Assembly (NCBI GenBank): GCA_026992075.1
Contig: JALXAM010000036.1
Span: forward strand, 84,202 to 148,201
DNA from: Sedimenticola sp.
GTDB taxonomy: Bacteria > Pseudomonadota > Gammaproteobacteria > Chromatiales > Chromatiaceae
Reading direction: 5' to 3'
DNA length: 64,000 nt
Position numbers and translations under genes: made by a program. Shown one piece after another: positions 1-7,490 of the stretch. Positions within the stretch are counted from its first letter, which is position 1; every line of letters starts with the position of its first letter. The notes beneath the pieces were generated by a model that did not search any database, was not told the origin of the DNA, and worked only from the letters and a program-made list of their open reading frames with translations.

Positions 1-1365
1 ATCGACTCCATGCCGGAGGAGATGGACAAGCTAGACCGCCGCCTGATCCAGCTCAAGATGGAGCGCGAGGCGCTCAAGAAGGAGACCGACGAGGCGGCCC
101 GCAAGCGGCTGGAGGCGCTGGAGGAGGAGATCGCCGAGCTGGAGAAGCAGTTCTCCGACCTGGAAGAGATCTGGAAGGCGGAGAAGGCGGCGGTGCAGGG
201 CACCACCCACATCAAGGAGGAGCTGGAGCGGGCCCGCATCGAGCTGGAGACGGCCCGCCGCGCCGGCGACCTGCAGCGCATGTCCGAGATCCAGTACGGC
301 GTCATCCCCCAGCTCGAGCAGCAGCTCAAGGCGGCCGCCGAGGCGGAGAAGCAGGAGTTCAAACTGCTGCGCAACAAGGTCACCGAGGAGGAGGTGGCCG
401 AGGTGGTCTCCCGCTGGACCGGCATCCCGGTGAGCAAGATGCTCGAGGGCGAGCGCGAGAAGCTGCTGCACATGGAGGAGGCACTGAAAAAGCGGGTGGT
501 GGGCCAGGACGAGGCGGTGAAGGCGGTCTCCGACGCCATCCGTCGCGCCCGGGCGGGGCTCTCCGATCCCAACCGGCCCAACGGCAGCTTCCTCTTCCTC
601 GGCCCCACCGGGGTGGGCAAGACCGAGCTGTGCAAGGCGCTGGCCGAGTTCCTCTTCGACACCGAGGAGGCGATGGTGCGCATCGACATGTCGGAGTTCA
701 TGGAGAAGCACTCGGTGGCCCGGCTCATCGGCGCGCCCCCCGGCTACGTGGGCTATGAGGAGGGCGGCTACCTCACCGAGGCGGTGCGGCGCCGGCCCTA
801 CTCGGTGATCCTGCTGGACGAGGTGGAGAAGGCCCATCCGGACGTCTTCAACGTGCTGCTGCAGGTGCTGGACGACGGCCGCCTCACCGATGGCCAGGGG
901 CGTACCGTGGACTTCCGCAACACGGTGATCGTGATGACCTCCAACCTGGGTTCCCAGCTGATCCAGGAGATGGCCCGCACCGGCGACTACGAGGCGATGA
1001 AGACCGCCGTGATGGAGGTGGTGGGCCAGCACTTCCGGCCGGAGTTCATCAACCGGCTGGACGAGACGGTGGTGTTCCATCCGCTGGACAAGGAGCAGAT
1101 CCGCAAGATCACCGACATCCAGATCGGTTATCTGCGCAAGCGGCTGGAGGAGCGCGATCTCAAGCTGGAGATCACCGAAGCGGCGCTGGACAAGCTGGGC
1201 GAGGCCGGCTTCGATCCGGTCTACGGGGCCCGGCCCCTCAAACGGGCCATCCAGCACGAGCTGGAGAATCCCCTGGCCCAGAAGATCCTGGCCGGCGAGT
1301 TCGCCCCCGGCGACACCATCAGGGTGGATCTGGCCGGAGACGGGCTCACCTTCAGCAAGGGCTGA
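1..1365 (+). CDS. clpB: ATP-dependent disaggregase ClpB, C-terminal part (5' truncated by window)
   Basis: The reading frame is open from the first base, so this is the 3' portion of a longer gene. The visible 454 residues begin in the coiled-coil middle domain, which is rich in Glu, Lys, Arg and Leu heptads, and continue through the complete second AAA+ module. Seen in order: Walker A GPTGVGKT near fragment residue 201, the [13 protein letters not shown] pore loop, Walker [12 protein letters not shown] near 269, sensor TSNLGS, and the sensor-2 GARPLKR motif before a short acidic tail. ClpB is a hexameric cytosolic chaperone that works with DnaK to extract proteins from aggregates. The middle domain argues for ClpB over ClpA or ClpC. 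A hairpin terminator follows directly. Only the N-domain and first AAA+ module are outside the window. Confidence 0.95.
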   Translation: MDSMPEEMDKLDRRLIQLKMEREALKKETDEAARKRLEALEEEIAELEKQFSDLEEIWKAEKAAVQGTTHIKEELERARIELETARRAGDLQRMSEIQYGVIPQLEQQLKAAAEAEKQEFKLLRNKVTEEEVAEVVSRWTGIPVSKMLEGEREKLLHMEEALKKRVVGQDEAVKAVSDAIRRARAGLSDPNRPNGSFLFLGPTGVGKTELCKALAEFLFDTEEAMVRIDMSEFMEKHSVARLIGAPPGYVGYEEGGYLTEAVRRRPYSVILLDEVEKAHPDVFNVLLQVLDDGRLTDGQGRTVDFRNTVIVMTSNLGSQLIQEMARTGDYEAMKTAVMEVVGQHFRPEFINRLDETVVFHPLDKEQIRKITDIQIGYLRKRLEERDLKLEITEAALDKLGEAGFDPVYGARPLKRAIQHELENPLAQKILAGEFAPGDTIRVDLAGDGLTFSKG

Positions 1366-1390
1366 TCGCAGCTCTTCTGTCCGACGGAAA

Positions 1391-1420
1391 ACGCGCCCCA
1401 TCGTGGGCGCGTGTTTCTTT
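1391..1420 (+). terminator. Rho-independent-type hairpin after clpB
   Basis: An 8-bp perfect stem, ACGCGCCC pairing with GGGCGCGT (1391-1398 with 1405-1412), with a 6-base loop, is followed by the T-rich run GTTTCTTT. It begins 25 bases after the clpB stop. A second, related copy of this hairpin, without a T-run, lies at 1624-1643, so the stem may itself belong to a repeat. Confidence 0.6.
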
Positions 1421-1460
1421 GGAGGCACATCTTCGCGCCGGATCTTTTCAACACCCTCAC

Positions 1461-1494
1461 CCCGACCCTCTCCCGCAGGCGGGAGAGGGTCGGG
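1461..1494. repeat. 16-bp perfect palindromic intergenic repeat
   Basis: CCCGACCCTCTCCCGC (1461-1476) pairs perfectly with its complement at 1479-1494 across a 2-base loop, with CCCTCAC just upstream. This CCCTCACCCCGACCCTCTCCC pattern is a common dispersed gammaproteobacterial intergenic repeat that gene finders often translate as a false protein. There is no T-run, so it is not a classical terminator. A diverged inverted fragment follows at about 1680-1717. Confidence 0.6.
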
Positions 1495-1504
1495 GGCTGG
1501 AAAG

Positions 1505-1576
1505 GTAGGATGGGCAAAGGCCGCCAGGCCGTGCCCATCGACCTGTGGTGGGCACGCTGCGCTTTGCCCACCCTAC
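1505..1576. repeat. REP/BIME-like inverted repeat beginning GTAG
   Basis: The 15-base arm GTAGGATGGGCAAAG (1505-1519) is complementary, with one mismatch, to CTTTGCCCACCCTAC (1562-1576). Both outer ends therefore read GTAGG inward. Inside are further small stems (GGCCG/CGTGCCC type). The left half is repeated at 44212-44245, immediately after rluB. The 5' GTAG tetranucleotide next to a hairpin is the signature of REP elements mobilised by RAYT-type transposases. No such transposase is in the window. Confidence 0.6.
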
Positions 1577-1646
1577 GATGACTTCAGCAACAGCCGATCG
1601 CGGAATTTCGTCCTTCTGGGAAAACGCGCCCACGACGGGCGCGCTA

Positions 1647-1668
1647 GTAGGAGGCGCGTCCTCGCGCC
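1647..1668 (+). repeat. REP-like GTAG + hairpin
   Basis: GTAG (1647-1650) is followed by the stem GGCGCG-TCCT-CGCGCC (1653-1668). The preceding ACGCGCCCA...GGGCGCG hairpin (1624-1643) is a relative of the clpB terminator, and the stretch after the terminator (GGAGGCACATCTTCGCGCCG, about 1421-1440) resembles this element. The 1.37-1.70 kb gap is thus two diverged copies of one repeat around other repeats. Confidence 0.5.
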
Positions 1669-1758
1669 GAACCGCTTGGCGTCCGCTCCCTCAGGGAGAA
1701 CGACAGGGGGTGAGGGGGCCAATGATTTGCGGTCGGGAGGCCGCTCCTACTTTCTGAT

Positions 1759-1787
1759 TAAGCAAGTTATAATATAAAATTGCTTTA
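1759..1787 (+). promoter_or_regulatory. Candidate LysR operator overlapping a -10 box
   Basis: TAAGCAA (1759-1765) and TTGCTTTA (1780-1787) form an inverted repeat around an A+T-rich centre that contains a perfect TATAAT (1768-1773). It lies 42 bases upstream of the LysR gene start. LysR-type regulators commonly bind such interrupted dyads at their own promoters, so autoregulation is a reasonable inference. No good -35 box was seen, which fits an activator-dependent or weak promoter. Confidence 0.45.
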
Positions 1788-1814
1788 TCCCACCATCCAT
1801 CCAGGAACGGCGCC

Positions 1815-2720
1815 ATGGCCGATCGCAGGTTACAGGTCTTCTACACCGTTGCCCGCTTGCTCAGTTTCACCAAGGCGGCCGAAGAGCTGCACATGACTCA
1901 GCCCGCGGTCACTTTCCAGGTGCGCCAGCTGGAAGAGTACTTCAACACCCGCCTGTTCGACCGCACCCACAACCGCATCAGCCTCACCGAGGCGGGCCAG
2001 AAAGTCTACGAATACGCCGGTCGCATCTTCGAGCTCTACAGCGAGATGGAGAATGTGGTGAAGGAGATGACCGGAGACATCGGGGGTGCCATCACCATTG
2101 GGGCCAGCACCACCATCGCCGAGTACATGCTCCCGTCTCTGCTGGGCGATTTCCGCAAGAAGTACGAGGAGGTGGTGATCCACCTGAAGGTCTCCAACAC
2201 CGAGGGGATCGTCTCCATGGTGGAGAACAACGTCATCGACCTGGGGGTGGTGGAGGCGCCGGTGGGTAACAAGAACCTGGTGGTGGAGACCTGCCTCATG
2301 GACAAGCTGGTGGCCATCGTGCCCAACGACCACCCGCTGGCGGAAAAGGAGGTGGTCACCCTTCCGGAGATCATGGAATATCCCTTCATCTGCCGGGAGG
2401 AGGGGTCCGGTACCCGGGAGGTGATCGAGGACTACATCTGCCATGCCGACGGCTGCAAGGAGGGGCTCAAGATCGCCATGGAGCTGGGCAGCCCGGAAGC
2501 GGTGAAGGGAGCGGTGGAGGCCGGCATGGGAATCTCCATCGTTTCCGAGGCCACCATCGAGAAGGAATTGAAACTGGGTACCCTGGCCAAGGTGGAACTG
2601 GACCCGCCCATGGAGCGCCCCTTCTCCTTCGTGCACCAGAAGCAGAAATTCCGTGTCCGGGTTATGGACAAGCTGCTGGAATTCGCCCGTAACTACTGTG
2701 ACCAGGAGCAGATGGCCTGA
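1815..2720 (+). CDS. LysR family transcriptional regulator
   Basis: The product is 301 residues, the normal LysR length. The N-terminal winged helix-turn-helix covers about residues 3-62 (SFTKAAEELHMTQPAVTFQVRQ region), followed by a linker helix and a two-lobed periplasmic-binding-protein-like effector domain starting near 90 (GAITIGASTTIAEY). The effector domain carries the EEGSGTREVIED segment. Similarity in feel is to the CysB/CbbR-like and selenium-linked LysR branches, but the effector cannot be told from sequence. It starts at ATG 1815, shortly after a TATAAT-containing dyad that may be its operator. The stop TGA overlaps the next gene's ATG by one base, implying translational coupling with the small downstream gene. 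Confidence 0.88.
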   Translation: MADRRLQVFYTVARLLSFTKAAEELHMTQPAVTFQVRQLEEYFNTRLFDRTHNRISLTEAGQKVYEYAGRIFELYSEMENVVKEMTGDIGGAITIGASTTIAEYMLPSLLGDFRKKYEEVVIHLKVSNTEGIVSMVENNVIDLGVVEAPVGNKNLVVETCLMDKLVAIVPNDHPLAEKEVVTLPEIMEYPFICREEGSGTREVIEDYICHADGCKEGLKIAMELGSPEAVKGAVEAGMGISIVSEATIEKELKLGTLAKVELDPPMERPFSFVHQKQKFRVRVMDKLLEFARNYCDQEQMA

Positions 2721-3112
2721 TGGTCACCTTTCCGGCCCTGGATGCACAGCAGCGCAGGCTGCTGGGATTGCTGGCGCGGCTGGATGAGGCGGGCCGGCGC
2801 AGCCTGATGGATTACGCCGAGTTTCTCGCCAGTCGCGGGGCTCAGGTGGAGACGCCCGCAGAGGAGCCGGTGCCGCAGCAGCCGCTGGAGATCCCCCGGC
2901 CGGCGAAGGAGAGCGTGGTGGGCGCGATGAAACGGCTTCGCCAGACCTATCCCATGTTGAATCCGGACCGGCTGCTGGACGAGGCGGCGGGGCTGATGAG
3001 CGCCCACATGCTGGGGGGGCGTCCCGCGCCGGAGGTGATCGACGAGCTGGAGGCGCTGTTCGAGCGCCATTTCCGGGAGCTGCAGGCAAAAGGGAGCTTC
3101 TCCAATCCATGA
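2720..3112 (+). CDS. Conserved-looking small protein coupled to LysR gene, unknown function
   Basis: A 130-residue soluble protein that I do not recognise. It starts within the LysR stop codon (TGATG overlap), so it is almost certainly co-translated. The N-terminal half is helical (QQRRLLGLLARLDEAGRR, then MDYAEFLASRG), resembling the short helical domains of small regulatory partners. A Pro/Glu-rich linker follows, then a second helical part (VVGAMKRLRQTYPMLNPDRLL). The last residues GSFSNP and the TGA stop are encoded by the terminal inverted repeat of a MITE-like element (3093-3250), so the original C-terminus was probably slightly different. Function may be linked to that of the LysR regulator, by position only. 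Confidence 0.7.
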   Translation: MVTFPALDAQQRRLLGLLARLDEAGRRSLMDYAEFLASRGAQVETPAEEPVPQQPLEIPRPAKESVVGAMKRLRQTYPMLNPDRLLDEAAGLMSAHMLGGRPAPEVIDELEALFERHFRELQAKGSFSNP

Positions 3113-3250
3113 ACCTGCATCCAGTACCTCTCCGGCCCGGTTGCTGCGTTGAAGTTCTTGCCGATTACTTGAGTATCGGCCGTGAACTTCGCTTTGTATC
3201 CGAATCGCAGGGATCCAATCCGTTTCGTCCAGGATTGAATCAGGGGTTCC
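3093..3250 (+). repeat. MITE-like family 1, copy 1
   Basis: A 158-bp element with ends GGAGCTTCT... and ...CAGGGGTTCC, which are imperfect terminal inverted repeats. The whole element is an imperfect palindrome centred on the GATTACTTGAGTATCGGC region, so either strand can fold into one long hairpin. It shares its internal sequence (TGCGTTGAAGTTC, GTGAACTTCGC, TTTCGTCCAGGATT) with copies at 4320, 26737 and 48450. Flanks are AAAG and CGAG, so a target duplication is not clear for this older-looking copy. It supplies the stop codon of the upstream gene and ends 14 bases before the permease start. Confidence 0.8.
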
Positions 3251-3264
3251 CGAGGTAGCCCGGC

Positions 3265-4335
3265 ATGCAGCTCATCATCCAGTGGTTCAAGCGCACCTTT
3301 TCCGATCCTCAGCTGGTGGTATTGCTGGGATTGCTGGTGGGCGGTTTCGTCATCGTCCTCACCATGGGCGACATGCTGGCGCCGGTGCTGGCCAGCCTTG
3401 TCATCGCCTACCTGCTGGAGGGGTTGGTGGCGCCGCTGGAGCGCATGGGCATGCCGCGGCTGGTTGCGGTGGTGATCGTTTTCGTGCTCTTCCTCATCGC
3501 CCTGGGGCTGATCCTGTTCGGCCTCATGCCCTTGCTCTCGCGGCAGGTGAGCCAGCTGGTGCAGCAGCTGCCCAACATGATCGCCAAGGGGCAGCAGGTG
3601 TTGATGATGCTGCCCGAGAAATACCCGGAACTGATCACCGCCGACCAGGTACAGGAGGTGATCTCTGCTTTGGGGGGCGAAGCGGGTAGCATCGGCCAGA
3701 AGGTGCTCTCCTGGTCGCTGGCCTCGGTGGTGGGAGTGATCACCATGTTGGTCTACCTGGTGCTCATGCCGCTTCTGGTCTTCTTCTTTCTCAAGGACAA
3801 GAAGCTGATTCTCGACTGGATCTCCAGCTTGCTGCCGGAGGATCGCAAGATCGCGGTGCACGTCTGGCGCGAGGTGGACCGGCAGATCTCCAACTACGTG
3901 CGAGGAAAGTTTCTGGAGATTCTGGTGGTCTGGTCCGCCAGCTATGTCACCTTCGCCTTTTTCGGTCTGCAGTACGCCATGCTGCTCAGCGTGCTGGTGG
4001 GGCTGTCGGTGATCATTCCCTATATCGGCGCCACCGTGGTGACCATCCCGGTGCTGGCGGTGGCCTGGTTCCAATGGGGTTGGACGGTCGAATTCGGTTG
4101 GCTCACCCTGGCCTATTTCGTCATCCAGGCCATCGACGGCAATGTGCTGGTACCGCTGCTCTTTTCCGAAGTGGTGAACCTGCACCCCATCGCCATCATC
4201 GTGGCCATTCTTCTGTTTGGCGGGTTGTGGGGATTCTGGGGGGTGTTCTTTGCCATTCCCCTGGCGACCTTGGTGAAAGCAGTGATCCAGGCCTGGCCCA
4301 GGCGGGCCGAGGTGGCTAGGGAGCCTCAGATCTAA
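3265..4335 (+). CDS. AI-2E family transporter / PerM-like permease
   Basis: A 356-residue polytopic membrane protein typical of the AI-2E/PerM family. Two hydrophobic helices near the N-terminus (VVLLGLLVGGFVIVL, LAPVLASLVIAYLLEGL) are followed by VAVVIVFVLFLIALGL, an amphipathic soluble middle segment (about 95-150), and then four to five more helices ending in a glycine-rich LFGGLWGFWGVFFAIPLATL. The family contains quorum-signal exporters and Na+/H+ antiporter-like members. The substrate cannot be assigned here. The last codons (EPQI) and the TAA stop come from the end of a MITE-like family 1 element inserted at a CTAG, so the C-terminus was rewritten by that insertion. Confidence 0.85.
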   Translation: MQLIIQWFKRTFSDPQLVVLLGLLVGGFVIVLTMGDMLAPVLASLVIAYLLEGLVAPLERMGMPRLVAVVIVFVLFLIALGLILFGLMPLLSRQVSQLVQQLPNMIAKGQQVLMMLPEKYPELITADQVQEVISALGGEAGSIGQKVLSWSLASVVGVITMLVYLVLMPLLVFFFLKDKKLILDWISSLLPEDRKIAVHVWREVDRQISNYVRGKFLEILVVWSASYVTFAFFGLQYAMLLSVLVGLSVIIPYIGATVVTIPVLAVAWFQWGWTVEFGWLTLAYFVIQAIDGNVLVPLLFSEVVNLHPIAIIVAILLFGGLWGFWGVFFAIPLATLVKAVIQAWPRRAEVAREPQI

Positions 4336-4470
4336 TCCATGAATTCGCATCTTGTCCCCTCTCCGGCCCGATTACTGCGTTGAAGTTCCTTGCTATTGGT
4401 TGCGAACTTCGCCTTGTACTCGAACCAGAGGAGTGCAATCTGCTTCGTCCAGGATTAGATCAGGGGCTCC
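4320..4470 (+). repeat. MITE-like family 1, copy 2, with CTAG target duplication
   Basis: A 151-bp imperfect palindrome with ends GGAGCCTCAGATCTAATCC and a complementary AGGATTAGATCAGGGGCTCC. It is flanked on both sides by CTAG (4316-4319 and 4471-4474), a clean 4-bp target-site duplication. The internal arms, read inward, are near-complementary along their full length. The left end overlaps the end of the upstream permease gene and provides its stop codon. The right CTAG is also the left duplication of the adjacent family 2 element. Confidence 0.85.
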
Positions 4471-4474
4471 CTAG

Positions 4475-4627
4475 GGAACCCCTGATAAAAGCCATCCTTG
4501 GCTTTATCAGGGCGCGCTGCGCCGCAAACGCGGTTTGCGGCTTGCTATAAAAATCAATCGCTTACAGCGATCGATTTTGCCGGCACATCCTTGTGCCGAA
4601 GGAAGGCCCGAATTTTTCAGGCCTTCC
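4475..4627 (+). repeat. MITE-like family 2, copy 1, five hairpins in series
   Basis: A 153-bp element with imperfect terminal repeats GGAACCCCTGATAAA / GGAAGGCCTGAAAAA (second read on the other strand), flanked by CTAG at 4471-4474 and 4628-4631. It is built from five consecutive hairpins: 4481-4511, 4522-4540 (CCGCAAAC/GTTTGCGG), about 4550-4578, 4581-4598 (CGGCACA/TGTGCCG) and 4601-4627 (GGAAGGCC/GGCCTTCC). A nearly identical copy lies 44 kb away at 48715-48867. It has no coding capacity, so any transposition would need a transposase supplied elsewhere. Confidence 0.85.
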
Positions 4628-4631
4628 CTAG

Positions 4632-4799
4632 GGTTTCCTGAGACGCAGTTCGGTCTTCATGGCCTGATCCGCATTCATTTCGACTCTCTGTTCCTGAATG
4701 ATGCTCAAAGGCGTCTCGAATTGGCCAGAGTGCTGTTTTCCAAACAAGCAGTAAAATTTCCGATCTCATTCGAATATTGAAATCGACCTGGAGAAGCGT
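4632..4799 (+). other. Unique upstream region of prmB
   Basis: This 168-bp A+T-richer stretch between the MITE-like pair and prmB should hold the prmB promoter. TAAAAT (4752-4757) is a plausible -10, but no convincingly spaced -35 was found. No gene, repeat or structured RNA was recognised. A good ribosome site, GGAGAAG, ends just before the GTG start of prmB. Confidence 0.35.
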
Positions 4800-5723
4800 G
4801 TGGATCTTTCCGCCCCTGATCAGCTGTTTACCATCCGTGACTGGGTGCGCTGGGGTGCCAGTCGCTTCCGCGAGGCGGGGCTCTTCTTTGGCCACGGCAC
4901 CGACGATGCCTTCGACGAAGCGCTGGCGCTGGTGCTGCATGCGCTCCACCTGGAACATGAGGAAGGGCTGGCCTACCTGGATGCACGGCTGACGCGGGCG
5001 GAGCGGGAGCGGGTGCTGGACTATTTCACCCGGCGGGTGGAGGAGCGGGTGCCGGCGGCCTACATCACCCACGAGGCCTGGTTTGCGGGGCTCTCCTTCT
5101 ATGTGAACGAGAACGTGCTGGTGCCCCGTTCCCCCATCGCCGAGCTCATCGAGCAGGAATTCGAGCCCTGGCTGGAGGACGAAGGGGAAGGGGAGCTGCG
5201 GGTGCTGGATCTATGCACCGGCAGCGGCTGCATCGCCATCGCCATCGCCCATTACCTGCCCCACGCGCGGGTGGACGCCTCCGACATCTCCCCATCGGCA
5301 CTGGAGGTGGCCCAGGTGAATCGGGACCGCTACCAACTGGAGGGGAGAGTTCGGCTGTTCCGTTCGGATCTTTTCGACGAGTTGCCGGAGGAGCGCTACG
5401 ATCTCATCGTCAGCAATCCCCCCTATGTGAGCAGTGAGGAGATGGCCAGCCTGCCGGAGGAATATGGTCATGAGCCAGCACTGGGGCTGGAGGCGGGAAG
5501 CGATGGCCTGGAGGTGGTGTCGCGCATCCTAGCCGAAGGGGCTCGCTGGCTGCGGCCCGGTGGTATCATGGTGGTGGAGGTGGGGGAGAGCATGGAGAAC
5601 CTGGTTCGCCGTTACCCGCGGGTACCTTTTCTCTGGCTCGATTTCCAGCGGGGCGGTGGTGGAGTCTTCCTGCTCACCGCGGACCAGCTGCAACAGTACC
5701 AGGAAGAATTCACAGAGGAGTGA
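4800..5723 (+). CDS. prmB: Ribosomal protein L3 N5-glutamine methyltransferase
   Basis: This 307-residue protein methylates the side-chain amide of a glutamine in ribosomal protein L3, using S-adenosylmethionine. Seen: an N-terminal helical substrate-recognition domain (residues 1-90), the Rossmann motif VLDLCTGSGC at 135-144, acidic DASDIS after the next strand, and the hallmark NPPY at 206-209 that holds the glutamine. The N-terminal length and the CTGSGC motif favour PrmB over the related release-factor enzyme PrmC. The GTG start at 4800 is chosen because GGAGAAG lies at the right spacing and the family N-terminus aligns. It is followed after 7 bases by a small gene and then hemN. Confidence 0.9.
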   Translation: MDLSAPDQLFTIRDWVRWGASRFREAGLFFGHGTDDAFDEALALVLHALHLEHEEGLAYLDARLTRAERERVLDYFTRRVEERVPAAYITHEAWFAGLSFYVNENVLVPRSPIAELIEQEFEPWLEDEGEGELRVLDLCTGSGCIAIAIAHYLPHARVDASDISPSALEVAQVNRDRYQLEGRVRLFRSDLFDELPEERYDLIVSNPPYVSSEEMASLPEEYGHEPALGLEAGSDGLEVVSRILAEGARWLRPGGIMVVEVGESMENLVRRYPRVPFLWLDFQRGGGGVFLLTADQLQQYQEEFTEE

Positions 5724-5730
5724 TCACGAG

Positions 5731-6057
5731 ATGAGCCTGCGTCGTGCCAAGAGTGCCGAGGAGTACATCGAGTGGGTGAAGAACGCCGTCTTCGAGGTGG
5801 GCGATCTGCGTGACTGCTACGACTACGAGCTGGAGATGGAGGATCTGACCCGTTATCCCATCTGGCTCGATCCCCTGGAGGAGGGCATCAAGGATCTCTA
5901 CAACGCCATGGCGGAGGGGCGCTATGCCTTCGGACGGGAGGATCTGCCCTTCATGGAGATCGTTCATCGTCATGGGGATGAGATCCCTTTCCACACTTTG
6001 CTAAAACAGATCAACGAAACCCACCGCAAGGGGCTCGACGTGGAGGAAGAATCGTGA
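5731..6057 (+). CDS. Small acidic protein between prmB and hemN, unknown function
   Basis: A 108-residue, strongly acidic and aromatic protein (for example DCYDYELEMEDLTRYP and RHGDEIPFH). It has no signal peptide, membrane helix or cysteine pair. I do not recognise the family. The ATG at 5731 follows GAGGAG within normal spacing and sits 7 bases after prmB, and the stop overlaps the GTG of hemN by 3 bases. It is therefore a real cistron in a prmB-x-hemN unit. Its position next to a radical-SAM enzyme of haem synthesis does not by itself assign a role. Confidence 0.75.
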   Translation: MSLRRAKSAEEYIEWVKNAVFEVGDLRDCYDYELEMEDLTRYPIWLDPLEEGIKDLYNAMAEGRYAFGREDLPFMEIVHRHGDEIPFHTLLKQINETHRKGLDVEEES

Positions 6058-7442
6058 AGCAGGAGCAGCAGCTGGTATTGGACGACCAGCTCATCGCCAA
6101 ATACGACCAGAGCGGGCCGCGCTACACCTCCTATCCCACTGCGGTACAGTTCCACGAAGGGTTCGGCAACGCCGACTACGCACGCATCGCCCGTGCCAGC
6201 AATGAAAGCGGCCGGCCGCTGTCGCTCTATTTCCACATTCCCTTCTGTGACACCATCTGCTTCTACTGCGCCTGTAACAAGGTGGCCACCAAGGACCGGA
6301 GCAAGGCGCAGGAGTATCTAGATCGGCTCTATCGCGAGATCGCCCTGCAGGCCGAGCTTTATGACGACGATCGGCCGGTGGTCCAGCTCCATTGGGGCGG
6401 CGGCACCCCCACCTTCATCAGTCATGAGCAGATGCGCGAGCTGATGAAGGTCACCGGGGAGCATTTCCGGCTTCTGCCGAATGACCAAGGCGAGTACTCC
6501 ATCGAGATCGATCCGCGTGAGGCCACCGCAGAGACGGTGGCGCTGCTACGCGAGATCGGCTTCAACCGCATGAGCCTGGGGGTGCAGGACTTCGATCCTC
6601 TGGTGCAGCAGGCGGTGAACCGCATCCAGAGCCAGGAGGAGACCATGGCGGTGCTCGAGGCGGCGCGTAGGGAAGGGTTCCGTTCGGTGAGCATCGACCT
6701 CATCTACGGCCTGCCGCACCAGAGCCGCGAGCGATTCGAGCGTACCCTGGACCGCATCATCGAGGTGGGGCCGGACCGGCTGTCGGTGTTCAACTACGCC
6801 CACCTGCCGCAGATCTTCAAGCCCCAGCGGCGCATCGACGCCGCCGAGCTGCCGCCGCCAGAGGAGAAGCTGGCGATCCTCCACATGACCGCGCAGAAGC
6901 TGGCCGACGCCGGCTACGTCTACATCGGCATGGACCACTTCGCCCGTCCCGACGACGAGCTGGCGGTGGCTCAGCGCGAGGGTACCCTCTACCGCAACTT
7001 CCAGGGCTACTCCACTCATGCCGACTGCGACCTCATCGGACTGGGCATCACCTCCATCGGCATGGTAGGCAACTGCTATGCCCAGAATCTGAAGGAGCTG
7101 GAGAGCTACTACCAGCGCATAGATGCCGGCGAGCTGGCGGTCTTCCGCGGCCTGGAGCTCACCCTCGAGGACGAGCTACGGCGCGACGTCATCACCCGCC
7201 TGATCTGCAACTTCGTGCTCGATTTCGCTTCGGTGGAGCAGCGCTGGAACATCGATTTCCACGAACACTTCGCCGACGAGCTGGCGCGGCTGGAAGAGAT
7301 GGCCGCCGACGGCCTGCTGGAGCTGGACGACAAAGGCATCCGCGTGCTGCCGGTGGGGCGGATGCTGATCCGCAACATCTGTATGGTGTTCGACGCCTAC
7401 CTGAAGCAGGCGCAGGGGCAGCGCTTCTCGCGCGTCATCTGA
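6054..7442 (+). CDS. hemN: Oxygen-independent coproporphyrinogen III dehydrogenase
   Basis: A 462-residue radical-SAM enzyme that oxidatively decarboxylates coproporphyrinogen III to protoporphyrinogen IX in haem synthesis under low oxygen. The [4Fe-4S] ligands C65, C69 and C72 form the CX3CX2C motif, and C74 is the additional cysteine typical of genuine HemN (CDTICFYCAC). The GGGTPT segment (SAM binding) and the family-typical N-terminus KYDQSGPRYTSYPT are intact, which separates it from HemW-like paralogues. The start is GTG 6054, overlapping the upstream stop (GTGA). Length matches the family. It is the last gene of the prmB unit. Confidence 0.93.
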   Translation: MKQEQQLVLDDQLIAKYDQSGPRYTSYPTAVQFHEGFGNADYARIARASNESGRPLSLYFHIPFCDTICFYCACNKVATKDRSKAQEYLDRLYREIALQAELYDDDRPVVQLHWGGGTPTFISHEQMRELMKVTGEHFRLLPNDQGEYSIEIDPREATAETVALLREIGFNRMSLGVQDFDPLVQQAVNRIQSQEETMAVLEAARREGFRSVSIDLIYGLPHQSRERFERTLDRIIEVGPDRLSVFNYAHLPQIFKPQRRIDAAELPPPEEKLAILHMTAQKLADAGYVYIGMDHFARPDDELAVAQREGTLYRNFQGYSTHADCDLIGLGITSIGMVGNCYAQNLKELESYYQRIDAGELAVFRGLELTLEDELRRDVITRLICNFVLDFASVEQRWNIDFHEHFADELARLEEMAADGLLELDDKGIRVLPVGRMLIRNICMVFDAYLKQAQGQRFSRVI

Positions 7443-7490
7443 GCCTTCACCGCCTCACGACAACCATTCACTACAAGGGAGGAGCAGGCC

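Noticed and set aside
31..1428. Long minus-strand open frame (465 codons) opposite clpB
   Set aside because: It is a G+C-driven antisense shadow of the conserved clpB reading frame; its composition (Leu, Gly, His, Gln runs) has no domain, and the plus strand has clear AAA+ motifs.
1221..1571. Small frame with PPTLSRLRERVGVRVLKRSG
   Set aside because: This peptide is a translation of the CCCTCACCCCGACCCTCTCCC intergenic repeat, which is widely mis-called as protein.
3093..3250. Family 1 copy 1 as a riboswitch leader for the permease
   Set aside because: The same sequence occurs at three other unrelated loci, in both orientations, with target duplications, so it is a mobile repeat.
4481..4511. 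Hairpin CCTGATAAAGCC.../GGCTTTATCAGG as a terminator
   Set aside because: It has no T-run on either side and is the left end of a repeated element found identically at 48.7 kb.
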